DNA from: Dyadobacter sp. CY312
GTDB taxonomy: Bacteria; Bacteroidota; Bacteroidia; Cytophagales; Spirosomataceae
Reading direction: 5' to 3'
Assembly (NCBI RefSeq): GCF_021390535.1
Contig: NZ_JAJUXG010000017.1
Location: forward strand, 203,329 to 267,328
Length of the DNA: 64,000 nt
A program made the translations under genes and the position numbers. This document shows positions 53,014-63,000 of this stretch, piece by piece (within the stretch, counting starts at the first letter, position 1; the number at the start of each line of letters is the position of its first letter). The notes under the pieces are model-generated. The model had not been told where the DNA came from and did no database searches. It saw only the letters and a list, made by a program, of their open reading frames with translations.

Positions 53014-53238
53014 ATGAAGAAGAAACATTTTAAGTACATCAACACACTTTTTGTTGTAATTCCAATGACGCTGATTATGGCGTTCGTAGGCATCCTGCGC
53101 AATTACGGTCTGGGACCCGACTGGTTCCTTAAATTCCTGAATGCATGGAGCGTAATGCTCCCGGTCGCGTATATTGCAGCATTTTTAATAATTCCGAATG
53201 CACGCAAACTGGCTGAGAAAGTGGCGTCGAATTCATGA
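53014..53238 (+). CDS. DUF2798 small membrane protein
   Basis: 74 residues with two membrane helices (INTLFVVIPMTLIMAFVGIL and LNAWSVMLPVAYIAAFLII), the second followed by PNARKLAEK, the usual form of DUF2798. Function unknown. The Crp/Fnr gene starts 13 bases later, and the FNR-type box lies in front of the pair, so the two are probably one unit. Confidence 0.8.
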   Translation: MKKKHFKYINTLFVVIPMTLIMAFVGILRNYGLGPDWFLKFLNAWSVMLPVAYIAAFLIIPNARKLAEKVASNS

Positions 53239-53251
53239 AAACAAACCAGGA

Positions 53252-53830
53252 ATGACTAAAATTTATGAGGAAGTTGGCATATACATCAGAGACAGAATAT
53301 CGGTTACAGATGAGGAGCTGGCACTGATACTTTCCTTTTTTAAACCGCTCAAAGCTAGAAAGAACCAGCTTCTTATTACGCAGGGCCAGACCAGCCAGCG
53401 CACCTTTTTTGTAGGCAAAGGCTGTCTGCGTATTTACTTTATCAATGAGGAAGGTCAGCATGCTACGCGTTACTTTGCTTTTGAAAATAATTTTGCAACA
53501 GCATTAATGAGCTTCATCACCGGTGAGCCCACGCAGGAATATATCGAATGTGTTGAGAATTCAGAATTACTATTTATCAACCAAAAAGACTTCTATCATC
53601 TTTTGGACATTGTTCCGTCGTGGGAAAAGTTTTACAGGTGTTATCTGGAAAAGGCTTACGTAAATAATACCAACAGGCTCATGTCTTTCGTCACAACGGA
53701 TGCTTTGGAACGGTACATGAACCTGCTTCGGGAAAGTCCGGACATAGTGAAGAGACTACCCAATAAAATGGTTGCGTCCTATCTGAACATTTCTCCTGAA
53801 ACGCTCAGCCGATTAAAATCGAAAGTATAG
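53252..53830 (+). CDS. Crp/Fnr-family transcription regulator
   Basis: 192 residues from the ATG at 53252 (a longer frame from 53198 overlaps the previous gene). It has an N-terminal cyclic-nucleotide-binding fold (LLITQGQTSQRTFFVGKGCL, then EEGQHATRYFAFENNFATAL) and a C-terminal HTH (LPNKMVASYLNISPETLSRL). There is no cysteine cluster as in true FNR, so it is not an iron-sulfur oxygen sensor. The effector is unknown. It may act on the perfect palindrome in front of its own operon. Confidence 0.85.
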   Translation: MTKIYEEVGIYIRDRISVTDEELALILSFFKPLKARKNQLLITQGQTSQRTFFVGKGCLRIYFINEEGQHATRYFAFENNFATALMSFITGEPTQEYIECVENSELLFINQKDFYHLLDIVPSWEKFYRCYLEKAYVNNTNRLMSFVTTDALERYMNLLRESPDIVKRLPNKMVASYLNISPETLSRLKSKV

Positions 53831-54119
53831 ATGATCAATTTTTTGAAGGGGCACAGGTCCCGATGGTATGGTTTGTGTCTTTTCCAAGCCTGTGAGATGT
53901 TGAGCTAGTTCTATAAGAGTCGTAAATGGACTACCACATGTGAGATTGGATGCGATATAAATCTACTATGCCATTTTACTAAATATAATTTGGTCGGAAT
54001 GTATATATTTAATCCGAAATGTAAGAACTTCGGCTTTGTATAAAAGCCGATCATTTACGATTCTGCGGCTGTTGGTCTTGCAGCGCGTCCGGTAATTGTT
54101 CCCGCGGAAACGATTCATC

Positions 54120-56738
54120 ATGCTCACAACTTTAGCTAATAAAAAATTTAGAGGCCCTTTTCTCAGTATTTGTCTGGGGTCATTACTCATTTTTGGTTCA
54201 CAGTATTTTGCGTATAAAAGCGTGCTGCATTTGGGCGAGCACAATGCTCTCCTGAATAAAACCAGCCGTATCCTTCACCAAACTGCAAACTTTGGACAAA
54301 GAGCAAAGGATTTGCAGCTTAATATGTATAGTTATCTCAACACCGACAACAATGATCTGCTTCGTGATAACTATCTAAAACGCGTTGAACTGATTGAGGT
54401 AAGTGATACACTTTTCAACCTGATGAAGGGCGATAAGCAGCAAACGGTCAGGGTGAAGGAATTGCTGGAAATATCCAGCAAAATAGCGCTCTTTTCGCAC
54501 CAAATAATGCGGCTTGCCAATACTGACGGAATAGAAAAAGCTCGTGCTGTTATCCGGCAGGGTGAGGGGATCAGACTAAACAGCCAGCTGATGAACAAGA
54601 TCAGGGAGATAGACCGGTATGAGAATCTGACCCTTGATAACAGACGAAAACTGGTAGTTTCAACTCAAAAAAATACAACCGTATACATTGTTGGCACCAC
54701 CATCGCAGGTTTTTTATTGACACTGGTAGCGTTCATTTTTATGTTTCGTGATCAGAAAAAGCAGCGGCGGATGCAGGAAGAGATCAACAAAAAAGAAGTT
54801 GTTCTCAAACAGTATGTGGAGGCCATTCCTGACGGGATCATGGTGATCAACTCTGAAAAGGACATAGTGCTTCTTAACCAGTCGGGTAAAGAAATGCTGG
54901 GTGTTGAAACAGGGCAGTTTGACAAACTGGAAACGCTGATGCAACACATTGCGCTGTATTATCCGGATCAAACCGGGCAGACCATTCCGGCTGACATGTT
55001 GCCGGTAACCAGAGCATTGGCAGGTGATAAGACAGCCGCCAATAAACTTAACATTGTAATAAACGGGGTAATTAAAAACCTGGAATCCAATGTGAGTCCG
55101 ATCTATGAAACCAGCGGTGAGGTTGCGAGTGCCATCACGGTTTTCAGGGACATAACGGATCGCGTAAATTATCAGAAAACCCTGGAAAATGCCCGTTTGC
55201 TTGCCGAAAAATCGTTGCGGGTGAAGGATGTTTTCCTTTCCAATGTCAGCCACGAAATAAGAACGCCTCTTAATGCCATTATTGGATTCACCAATTTACT
55301 TGAAGCCGGGGAAAAAGATGTCAGGAATCTTGAGTATGTAGGCTATATCCAACTAGCCAGCCGCAATTTACTGGAACTGATTAATGATGTACTGGATTTC
55401 TCAAAAATTGAGGCAGGTCATGTTCAACTCGAAAAAACTGCTACATCTTTAAGCGGTCTTATTGATTCGGTGTCCGTGCTGATAGGGCAGCGTGCGAGGG
55501 AGAAAGGTATTAAATACGAGGTGTATCCATCCGATAAATTGCCTCAGATTGTCGAAACGGATCATTTGAGATTGACACAGATCTTGCTTAATGTTTGTGG
55601 CAATGCGGTAAAATTCACAGAAAAGGGCGTGGTGAGATTAAGTGTTGAGCCCGTTTCAGCAATCAGTAATGAATATCAATCTGTAAGGTTTACGATTGAG
55701 GATACCGGGATTGGAATCGCACAGGGAAAGATTGATGAGATATTCGAGCGTTTTGTTCAGGCTTCCGAAAGTACTACCCGGCTTTTTGGAGGTACCGGTC
55801 TGGGACTCAGTATTGTGAAGTCGTTGGTGGATTTACTGGGGGGAACCATAAAAGTAAGTAGTGTTCCTAACCAGGGGACAAGTTTTGTAATCGAGTGTCC
55901 TTTCCGGATTCTGTCCGAAGAATCTTATGAAAAACCGGAAACTGCTCTCGAAATTTCAGCAGCCAGTTTACCCAAGCTTCATATCCTGATAGCTGAAGAT
56001 AATTTATTAAATCAGAAATTGTTACGTGCGATTTTTGAAAAGCTGGGCTTCGAATTTGTGATCGTGGGTAACGGACTGGAAGCCGTAGAATTGTTGAAAC
56101 AGGAAAGCTTTGATCTGGTGATTATGGATCTTCAAATGCCTGTGATGGATGGATACACAGCCATAAGAAAAATCAGAAAAGAGATTTCAAGCACGGTACC
56201 AATCATCACAATGACTGCCCACGCGCTTGTTGGCGAAAAAGAGGAATGTCTCAGCATCGGAGCAAACAGCTATATATCTAAGCCCTTCAAGCAGGAAGAG
56301 CTTATCAGTACCATTCTTCATGTAACCGGGAAAGCCCTCGTTGCGATAGATGAAGAGCAGAAAACGAACGAAAAAAAATCATCTCCTATATCTGACACAA
56401 TGCTTAATCTGAGTTATCTGAATGAAATTACCGGTGGAAGTGAAGAACTTCGTGATGAACTGATTGCCATGTTTGCTGGCGAAAGTGAGACACAGCTGGC
56501 ACATATCCGTAATGCAAGTAGCAGCAGAGACGCGCAAAGTCTGGCACAGGCTGTTCACAAATACCGGTCGTCGCTTTTCTCGGTCGGCATGTTGACTACC
56601 GCCGATAAATACAAAGCGATTGAAGCAAGTCTCAAAAAGGAGATTTGGCCAGAAGATATAGATGAAATGATACCCGATATTGAAGCCGAGGCACTGGCCG
56701 GCCTGGCACAATTACAGTCGTTGAGTACGCCCCAGTAG
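54120..56738 (+). CDS. Hybrid histidine kinase (CHASE3-PAS-HisKA-HATPase-REC-Hpt)
   Basis: 872 residues from the ATG at 54120 (an upstream TTG at 54096 is less likely). Membrane helices at about 12-32 and 190-212 enclose a helical periplasmic CHASE3-like sensor. A PAS domain follows (YVEAIPDGIMVINSEKDIVL). HisKA carries H378 in SNVSHEIRTPLN. The ATPase has N-box NVCGNAVKF, G1 DTGIGIAQG and G2 GGTGLGLS. The receiver domain has D670 in VIMDLQMPVMDG, and the final Hpt domain has H813 in AVHKYRSS. This is a complete multistep phosphorelay in one chain. The output regulator and signal are unknown. It is followed by a nucleotidyltransferase gene. Confidence 0.92.
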   Translation: MLTTLANKKFRGPFLSICLGSLLIFGSQYFAYKSVLHLGEHNALLNKTSRILHQTANFGQRAKDLQLNMYSYLNTDNNDLLRDNYLKRVELIEVSDTLFNLMKGDKQQTVRVKELLEISSKIALFSHQIMRLANTDGIEKARAVIRQGEGIRLNSQLMNKIREIDRYENLTLDNRRKLVVSTQKNTTVYIVGTTIAGFLLTLVAFIFMFRDQKKQRRMQEEINKKEVVLKQYVEAIPDGIMVINSEKDIVLLNQSGKEMLGVETGQFDKLETLMQHIALYYPDQTGQTIPADMLPVTRALAGDKTAANKLNIVINGVIKNLESNVSPIYETSGEVASAITVFRDITDRVNYQKTLENARLLAEKSLRVKDVFLSNVSHEIRTPLNAIIGFTNLLEAGEKDVRNLEYVGYIQLASRNLLELINDVLDFSKIEAGHVQLEKTATSLSGLIDSVSVLIGQRAREKGIKYEVYPSDKLPQIVETDHLRLTQILLNVCGNAVKFTEKGVVRLSVEPVSAISNEYQSVRFTIEDTGIGIAQGKIDEIFERFVQASESTTRLFGGTGLGLSIVKSLVDLLGGTIKVSSVPNQGTSFVIECPFRILSEESYEKPETALEISAASLPKLHILIAEDNLLNQKLLRAIFEKLGFEFVIVGNGLEAVELLKQESFDLVIMDLQMPVMDGYTAIRKIRKEISSTVPIITMTAHALVGEKEECLSIGANSYISKPFKQEELISTILHVTGKALVAIDEEQKTNEKKSSPISDTMLNLSYLNEITGGSEELRDELIAMFAGESETQLAHIRNASSSRDAQSLAQAVHKYRSSLFSVGMLTTADKYKAIEASLKKEIWPEDIDEMIPDIEAEALAGLAQLQSLSTPQ

Positions 56739-56882
56739 AAAATTAATTCTTCTGAAAACTCAGATAATTAAAGGGTTTAGAGTTGCAGTAATTGTTAACA
56801 CGCGGATAAATATGCACGTTGGTCTTCTAGTGCTGCTGAAACGCCATGTGGCAGACCTTATAACCAGAATGCAAGATTTTAT

Positions 56883-57680
56883 ATGAAACCAGCATACTTT
56901 CAAACCTATATCGATTCCATAATAGAATTGCTTTCTGCTGAGGACGAGTTTTTAGCACTCGCAGCAGGTGGATCCTGGATAGATGGTCGTATGGATCACT
57001 ATTCCGATATTGACATTGTGGTGGTGCATCAAAGTAAAAGCCTGTCGCTGGAAAAAAAGCAAAGTCTGGCGGGATCGGCGGGAGAGTTATTGGCCAGCTT
57101 CACCGGTGAGCATGTTGGAGAACCGAGGTTGCTGATTTGTCTGTATGATCATCCCATGCTGCACGTGGATATAAAATTTGTCCATCTGCCTGATATGCAC
57201 GCACGGGTAGAAGATCCGATCGTTCTTTGGGAACGTGATCACCTGCTTTCTAACTTATTATCAGAGTCGAAAGCGGTTTTTCCGTATCCGGATTTTCAAT
57301 GGATTGAGGACCGTTTCTGGGTTTGGATACACTACGCAGCAGCCAAAATTGGTCGTGGTGAAATATTGGAAACACTAACGTTTTTATCTTTCATGCAGCA
57401 AACTGTGCTTGGTCCGTTGGCCTTGATCCGAAATAACGAACTTCCCAAGGGTGTCAGAAAACTTGAAATGATATTGCCAGAACAGGATTTGAGGGCAATT
57501 CAAAGTACAGTTGCTGAAAACAATGATGCTGTTTCTTGTCTGAAAGCACTTGAAAACGTGGTTGAATATTATCTGGTATTGCGAGATACATTGATGCCTG
57601 TTACGTTAGTTCGAAAAACCAAAGCTGAGAAAGCTGTATTAGCTTATTTGAATAAAGTGAGAGGAGATCAGATTAGATAA
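56883..57680 (+). CDS. Nucleotidyltransferase-fold protein
   Basis: 265 residues. The Pol-beta-type NTase motif is clear: G30-S31 in AAGGSWIDGRMDHYSDIDIV with metal-binding D42 and D44, and a third acidic residue likely in MLHVDIKFVHL. The C-terminal half is helical, as in kanamycin/aminoglycoside- and MNT-type transferases. It could adenylylate a small molecule or protein; the target is unknown. Nothing in the context suggests drug resistance. Confidence 0.8.
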   Translation: MKPAYFQTYIDSIIELLSAEDEFLALAAGGSWIDGRMDHYSDIDIVVVHQSKSLSLEKKQSLAGSAGELLASFTGEHVGEPRLLICLYDHPMLHVDIKFVHLPDMHARVEDPIVLWERDHLLSNLLSESKAVFPYPDFQWIEDRFWVWIHYAAAKIGRGEILETLTFLSFMQQTVLGPLALIRNNELPKGVRKLEMILPEQDLRAIQSTVAENNDAVSCLKALENVVEYYLVLRDTLMPVTLVRKTKAEKAVLAYLNKVRGDQIR

Positions 57681-57759
57681 TTTGTCGGGGAGCATTAAAT
57701 CAACTGTGTAAGACCGCTCAGGTGTAACAGAAGGCAACACATAACAACATATAGAAACA

Positions 57760-58341
57760 ATGCAAGACATACTATTTGACTTTATATCAAAATATGTTTC
57801 TCTGACAGAAGAGGAAAAGAATGCAATCGTTTCGCTGGACATATTTCGCTCCGTGAAGAAGGGCACCACCTTACTCAAAGAAGGACAAAAATCGAAAGAG
57901 AGCTACTTTGTTCTGAAAGGCTGTATCCGGACCTATTATGTTTTAGATGGTGAAGAAAAAACGACTGCTTTCTACACCGAAATGGAAGCCTTGACACCCC
58001 CTTGTGTCATTAGCAAAACGCCGTCCGAATATTATGTGAGTTGTATAGAAGACAATATACTTTTAGTTTCCAATTCTGATATGGAAGTAGAAGTAAACGC
58101 TAAATTTCCAAAGTTTGACATCATGTGTAAAACGTTGTCGGAAGAATTGTTAGCCAAAGAACGAATGGACTTTGACGAGTTTAAAACTTCTTCACCCGAA
58201 CAAAGATACCTGAACCTGCTGCAAAAAAGACCGGACCTTATTCAGCGTGTTCCGCAACACCAGTTAGCGAGCTATCTGGGTATTCAACCACAATCATTAA
58301 GCAGACTGAGAGCAAGAATTGTGGAGAAAAGCAAGGAGTAA
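57760..58341 (+). CDS. Crp/Fnr-family transcription regulator (second)
   Basis: 193 residues. It has a cyclic-nucleotide-binding fold (TLLKEGQKSKESYFVLKGCI) and HTH (VPQHQLASYLGIQPQSLSRL). It belongs to the same group as 53252-53830. A degenerate copy of its 3' part lies at 59068-59153, behind the next gene. No target can be inferred. Confidence 0.85.
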   Translation: MQDILFDFISKYVSLTEEEKNAIVSLDIFRSVKKGTTLLKEGQKSKESYFVLKGCIRTYYVLDGEEKTTAFYTEMEALTPPCVISKTPSEYYVSCIEDNILLVSNSDMEVEVNAKFPKFDIMCKTLSEELLAKERMDFDEFKTSSPEQRYLNLLQKRPDLIQRVPQHQLASYLGIQPQSLSRLRARIVEKSKE

Positions 58342-58424
58342 ATTCGTTTCTTAACTTAAGTGAACGATTCTAAGTCTGTTGTCAATCGATCTTTGCCGTA
58401 TCCTTTAACGTAACCTAAAAAGAT

Positions 58425-59042
58425 ATGTGCAAGAAAATTTTATGGATTGGACTTACCCTACTGTTGTCAAGCAGGTTACAGGTGAATGCACAAGATGCAA
58501 AAAAAGACAGTACATATAAAAAGTGGTTTGTTGGGAGTTCATTCCTGATGCTGGGAAATTTTTCCAAAGTAAACAACCCTGAGTATGTACAATTAAATGT
58601 CGGATACAGGATAACACCCAAAGATGTTGTTTCCTTTGAATTTAAAAGATCCATTTATTCCTGGCCAATAGGCATCCCTTTTGGGCCCTCATTTGAAGCA
58701 AAGGGACTAAACTATCCCGGACATGCACGCATACTTGCACCTACATTAGGATACCAGCGTTTTTGGTGGAAAGGTGTCTACACATCCCTACATGCATTGA
58801 ATGCTTTTGAAAAGTATATGGATGAGAATAAAAAAAGAATTGGAAATGGATACACCTTGTATCTGAACTTCCATTTGGGTTACCAGTTTAAGTTCTTTAA
58901 AAACCGGTTCTTCTTTGAACCAGCTATTGGATGTAGTTACTGGCCAGTAAGAACGAATGTTCCGGAATCTTTTAAATTGGCAGAAAAAAAATGGCCAAAC
59001 TATTTTATTCAACCGGGGCTTCATTTTGGGTTTAATTTTTAA
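58425..59042 (+). CDS. Exported outer-membrane barrel-like protein
   Basis: 205 residues with a signal peptide (to about residue 22, LQVNAQ). Alternating aromatic strands (YVQLNVGYRITPKDVVSFEF, YTLYLNFHLGYQFKFFKNRF) and the final GLHFGFNF, ending in phenylalanine, indicate a small outer-membrane beta-barrel. Family not recognised. It lies 83 bases after the Crp/Fnr gene. Confidence 0.7.
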   Translation: MCKKILWIGLTLLLSSRLQVNAQDAKKDSTYKKWFVGSSFLMLGNFSKVNNPEYVQLNVGYRITPKDVVSFEFKRSIYSWPIGIPFGPSFEAKGLNYPGHARILAPTLGYQRFWWKGVYTSLHALNAFEKYMDENKKRIGNGYTLYLNFHLGYQFKFFKNRFFFEPAIGCSYWPVRTNVPESFKLAEKKWPNYFIQPGLHFGFNF

Positions 59043-59067
59043 AATAAGATGATTAAATGAAGGTAGA

Positions 59068-59153
59068 TAGACTTTGATAAGTTAAAGATTTCTTCACCTG
59101 AAGTTAATACAAAAAAGACCGGACCTCATCCACCGTGTGCCACAACACCAGGT
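59068..59153 (+). pseudogene. Fragment of a Crp/Fnr regulator gene
   Basis: The DNA aligns to 58173-58266 of the intact Crp/Fnr gene: GACTTTGATAAG versus GACTTTGACGAG, TCTTCACCTGAA versus TCTTCACCCGAA, and CAAAAAAGACCGGACCT shared exactly, with a 19-base-scale deletion in between that breaks the frame. It translates in pieces as DFDKLKISSPE and KRPDLIHRVPQHQ. It is the relic of a duplicate gene, cut off at about 59153 where another relic begins. Confidence 0.8.
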
Positions 59154-59154
59154 A

Positions 59155-59346
59155 CCCTTGCATTTTCATATTCAATATAATAAGTGCCGCAGCCGGGCTG
59201 TCTGCTGTTGCGATCAGTTCCAACAAATGTAAGCCATCGCGCTTGGACGATGTTAATCTCACCAGCAACCTCGGCAAGTGCAGCACGGATCAGGAACCTG
59301 TCGTCTTCCTTATCATCCACTACATAGCATTTCCTGGATAGGACAT
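59155..59346 (-). pseudogene. Response-regulator receiver gene, frameshifted and truncated
   Basis: On the minus strand SRKCYVVDDKEDDRFLIRAA and LAEVAGEINIVQA are a receiver-domain start with acidic DD residues. The frame then shifts, and DGLHLLELIATADSPAAALI followed by ILNMKMQG continues in another frame. The phospho-acceptor position reads Asn where Asp is expected. A probable 5-base insertion after ATGTCC shifts the start too. The second half of the domain is lost at the junction with the Crp/Fnr fragment. Confidence 0.75.
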
Positions 59347-59443
59347 TGTTGGGCCGGTGCAATGCAGGGAGTTTCTTGGTCTGTTTACGGTTTACCGTTA
59401 ACCAGGAGTTTCTCATCTGGGAATTATTCGGCGGGGCACATTT

Positions 59444-59832
59444 TTACCAGTATTCGACAATAGTTTTAATAGTGCTTTGCAATTCCTGGAACGAACCCGG
59501 TTTTACAAAAAGGCCTTGAGATGAAGTACTGTAAGTATCTATGACCGCCTGTTGGTTCAAGACCCTAGAGAAGAAGTGGTAGGGGATGCACCTTAGTTTT
59601 ATTTTTGTATCCGTATGCAATTTATCCCTAAAAACCATTGAGTTAGGCAAGTTAATGTCAGAGAGGATAATAAAAGGAACGTTGGCGGAGCTATGTAAGT
59701 ACTCCAGAGTGGACAGACCATCAGGAAAATAGACTACCTTGTTGGCATAATCAAGCGAACTAAAAACTGCTTCCCGCAGAAAGCGGTCATCTCGTCGTCT
59801 TCTACAATAATAATTGGGCCATTTTTGTTCAT
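59444..59832 (-). pseudogene. Single-domain response regulator, one frameshift
   Basis: On the minus strand, MNKNGPIIIVEDDE (from the ATG at 59832) is followed by a frame change near 59790, after which DDRFLREAVFSSLDYANKVV, the phospho-acceptor region FIILSDINLPNSMVF and the conserved lysine region GLFVKPGSFQELQSTIKTIV are read to the stop at 59444. All key residues of a CheY-like domain are present (acidic pair, Asp, Lys), about 128 residues in total. The single shift could be a real mutation or a sequencing error. It is one of two such genes next to the CheB-CheR kinase and probably was its partner. Confidence 0.8.
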
Positions 59833-60089
59833 TGAAAGATGTATTGGAGCTTTACCTCTAATCAAGTCAACGATCTTTAAAAATCTGGTTTACAGACATT
59901 TATATTGTGGAATTCCTCAAACTGCCATTTTTGCAGATACGGTAATTAACTTTCAAATTTGCTTTTATAATAATAGAATAGTGCAGTGACGTTGCTGGTG
60001 TCTAGGTTCTTAGGCACCTGGAGATTGTTGAAAAAATTATACAAGAAACCGTTGCCTCACCAGGCTCATATTTTATTTACCTTACCTTT

Positions 60090-63000
60090 ATGGATTCTGC
60101 TAAACCACATCATATTGTTGCTATTGGCGCATCTGCGGGAGGACTTGATGAGCTAATTACCTTTTTTGAGAACACACCTCTGGATGGTGTCGCATACATA
60201 GTGGTACAGCACCTTTCAGCTGATTACGAAAGCCGCCTGGCAGAAGTACTTTCGCGGTACAGCAAACTCACGATGGTGCAGGCAGAAGAAGGCATGAGGA
60301 TCGGGGCCAACTTTGTATATGTGATTCCGAGCGACAAATTTATGACCGTTGAGGGCGCCCGGCTACATCTAAGTGAAAAAGGAAATGAGCGCGTCCCATA
60401 TCTGACGATCAATACCTTTTTTGTTTCCCTGGCTGCCGATTTTGGCTCCAAAGCTATCGGAGTTGTCCTTTCAGGTATGGGATCTGATGGAAGTGACGGG
60501 ATTAAAGCTATTAAAAAATCCGGCGGGATGGTCATTGCCCGAAACCCCGAGACGACTGAATACAACAGCATGCCCTCCAATGCGGTGGCTACCGGCATGG
60601 TCGATTTCATTGTTGAACCCGAAGCAATGCCCCGTGTCATTGAAGAATATGTTAAGCGGGAAATCGAGATTGTGGCAGAAGGCATTTCCGACGGCGAGAA
60701 TTTGGCCAGCCTGATAGATTTGATCAGCCAGCAGTTGCCTCTGGATTTCACAGACTATAAACAAGCAACTATTCTAAGAAGGGTTAAAAGGAGGGCTGCT
60801 TACAACAACTTTGACAAGCTGGAAAAGTACCTGGAATTTGCCCGGGGGAGCTCACAGGAAATTCAGACACTTGCCCAGGACTTTCTGATTAGCGTCACAG
60901 CATTTTTTCGGGATCGGGAAGCCTTTGCTCATATGGAAGTACGAGTGCTGCCTGCCATTATTAAATCCCTTGTCCCTGGTCAGGAAATCAGGATTTGGGT
61001 AACGGGCTGCGCCACTGGCGAAGAAGCTTATTCAATGGCAATCCTATTCTCAGAGCTACTGGGTAGCAAGTTAAAAGAGCATGTAGTGAAGATCTTTGCG
61101 ACCGATATCGATGCTGCTGCCATTGCTCATGCCAGCAGGGGTGTATACTCGGAAGCTGTCTTAGAGCCCGTAGGTAAAGACCGTCTGGAAAAGTATTTTG
61201 TGCAGGAGGACGAAGGGTACAGGGTAACAGCTGACCTACGCAAAATGATCATATTTTCAAGGCATGATCTGGTCAAAAACCCGCCTTACTGCAATATGCA
61301 TTTGATCAGTTGCCGCAATGTGTTAATATACATGACGGCTGCATTGCAGCAAAAGATATACCAGATGCTGCTGTTTGGTCTAAGGCAGCAGGGCTACCTT
61401 TTTTTAGGTTCCAGCGAAAACCCGTTGCCAATACTAAAGGGACTGGAAGTTGTCAGCAAAAGATCTAAAGTGTATAAAAAGCTGGATACGACCCCTTCTG
61501 TCAACATTGAGGCATTTACTATGCCCGAATATACATACTTAAAACCCCAGGGTTCTCGCCCAGCCCAGCCAGAAACTATTAAAACGCCCGATCGGACGCT
61601 GGATGGGGCTATTAATGAAACCATTTATAATGAAGAGCAACGATTGGTTGTATGCATAGACGAAAACAACAAAGTTCTTAAATCCTACGGGCCTATTGGC
61701 CGGTTTTTGATCAAAGCGAATTTTCTGACTAATGATCTGACCGATCTCTTGCCCGGTCCTTTGAGCATCGCATTCAAAACTGCATGCAACAAAGTCAGCG
61801 AAACCCGCCATAAAGCGGTTGTGGATGGTGTCATTATTGAGCACGGTGGACAGCGGGTCAATGTCAGCCTGTCGGTAAGTCCGATGGTCCTGAAAGGACG
61901 CCCCAATGGTTTTTTAGTCGTACAATTCAGTGAGAATGAGTCCTCTGGCCTATCCAACCAAAGTGTTATGGTCTTTGACGAAAAGTTGTATCTGGACGAT
62001 TATAACCAGACTTTGGAGCAGGAAAACAAAGACCTTAAAGAAGAGCTGTCCATTGCAAACGAAAAGCTGTTTTCCCTAAACGAAAACATGCAGTCTTTTA
62101 ACGAAGAACTGCTATCTGCCAACGAAGAGATGCAGAGTACCAACGAAGAAATGCAATCAATCAACGAAGAACTGCATACCCTGAATTCAGACTATCAGTT
62201 AAAAAACAAGGAGCTTTCCGAGCTTAATGACGATCTGAACAACTATTTTAGGAGCAACATTAATGGCCAGCTATTTGTCAGCTCGGACCTCCGGCTGTTG
62301 CGGTTTTCGCCGGGCACTATCCGGCACATTAACCTGTTAGAAAGTGATATAGGAAGGCCAATTACCAATATTTCGACCAATTTCAGGTTTGAGACGCTTT
62401 CTGAGGATATTAACCAGGTGCTTAAAGATGGCCTGTCCCTCACGCGGGAAATCCAAGCCAATGATGGCAAGTGGTACCAGGTCATGACTATGGCCTATGT
62501 GCGTCAACTTGGCAATAAAAGGACTGGCGCAATCATTACCTTTAACGATATCACTGATCTAAAAAACGCGCAACAAGAACTCGACAAAAAAAATGAAGTG
62601 TTGACCCGGATCAATGGGGATTTGGACAATTTTGTCCATACAGCATCCCATGATCTGCTGCAACCTTTGCAGAACATAGAAGTCAGCATTGGGCTAATGA
62701 ACGAAATGCCCGTGGATAACCTGGAATTAAAACCCTTAATGGCAATTGTCCGTAGTTCTGTGGGTAACTTAAGTCAGTTGGTCAAACAGATTTCTACTGT
62801 GGCAAGAATTGAAGACGAGGCACTTACTATGGAAATGGTGGACCTGACTGAAATCCTGGAAAGTGTGATGTGGAGCCTGGGGGATAAAATAAAGGAAAGT
62901 GGTGCTGTTATTGAAACGGACCTTAAGGTAGTGGCTATACATTTTTCCAAAAAAAATCTGCGCAGTATATTATTCAACTTGGTCTCCAACGCAATAAAAT

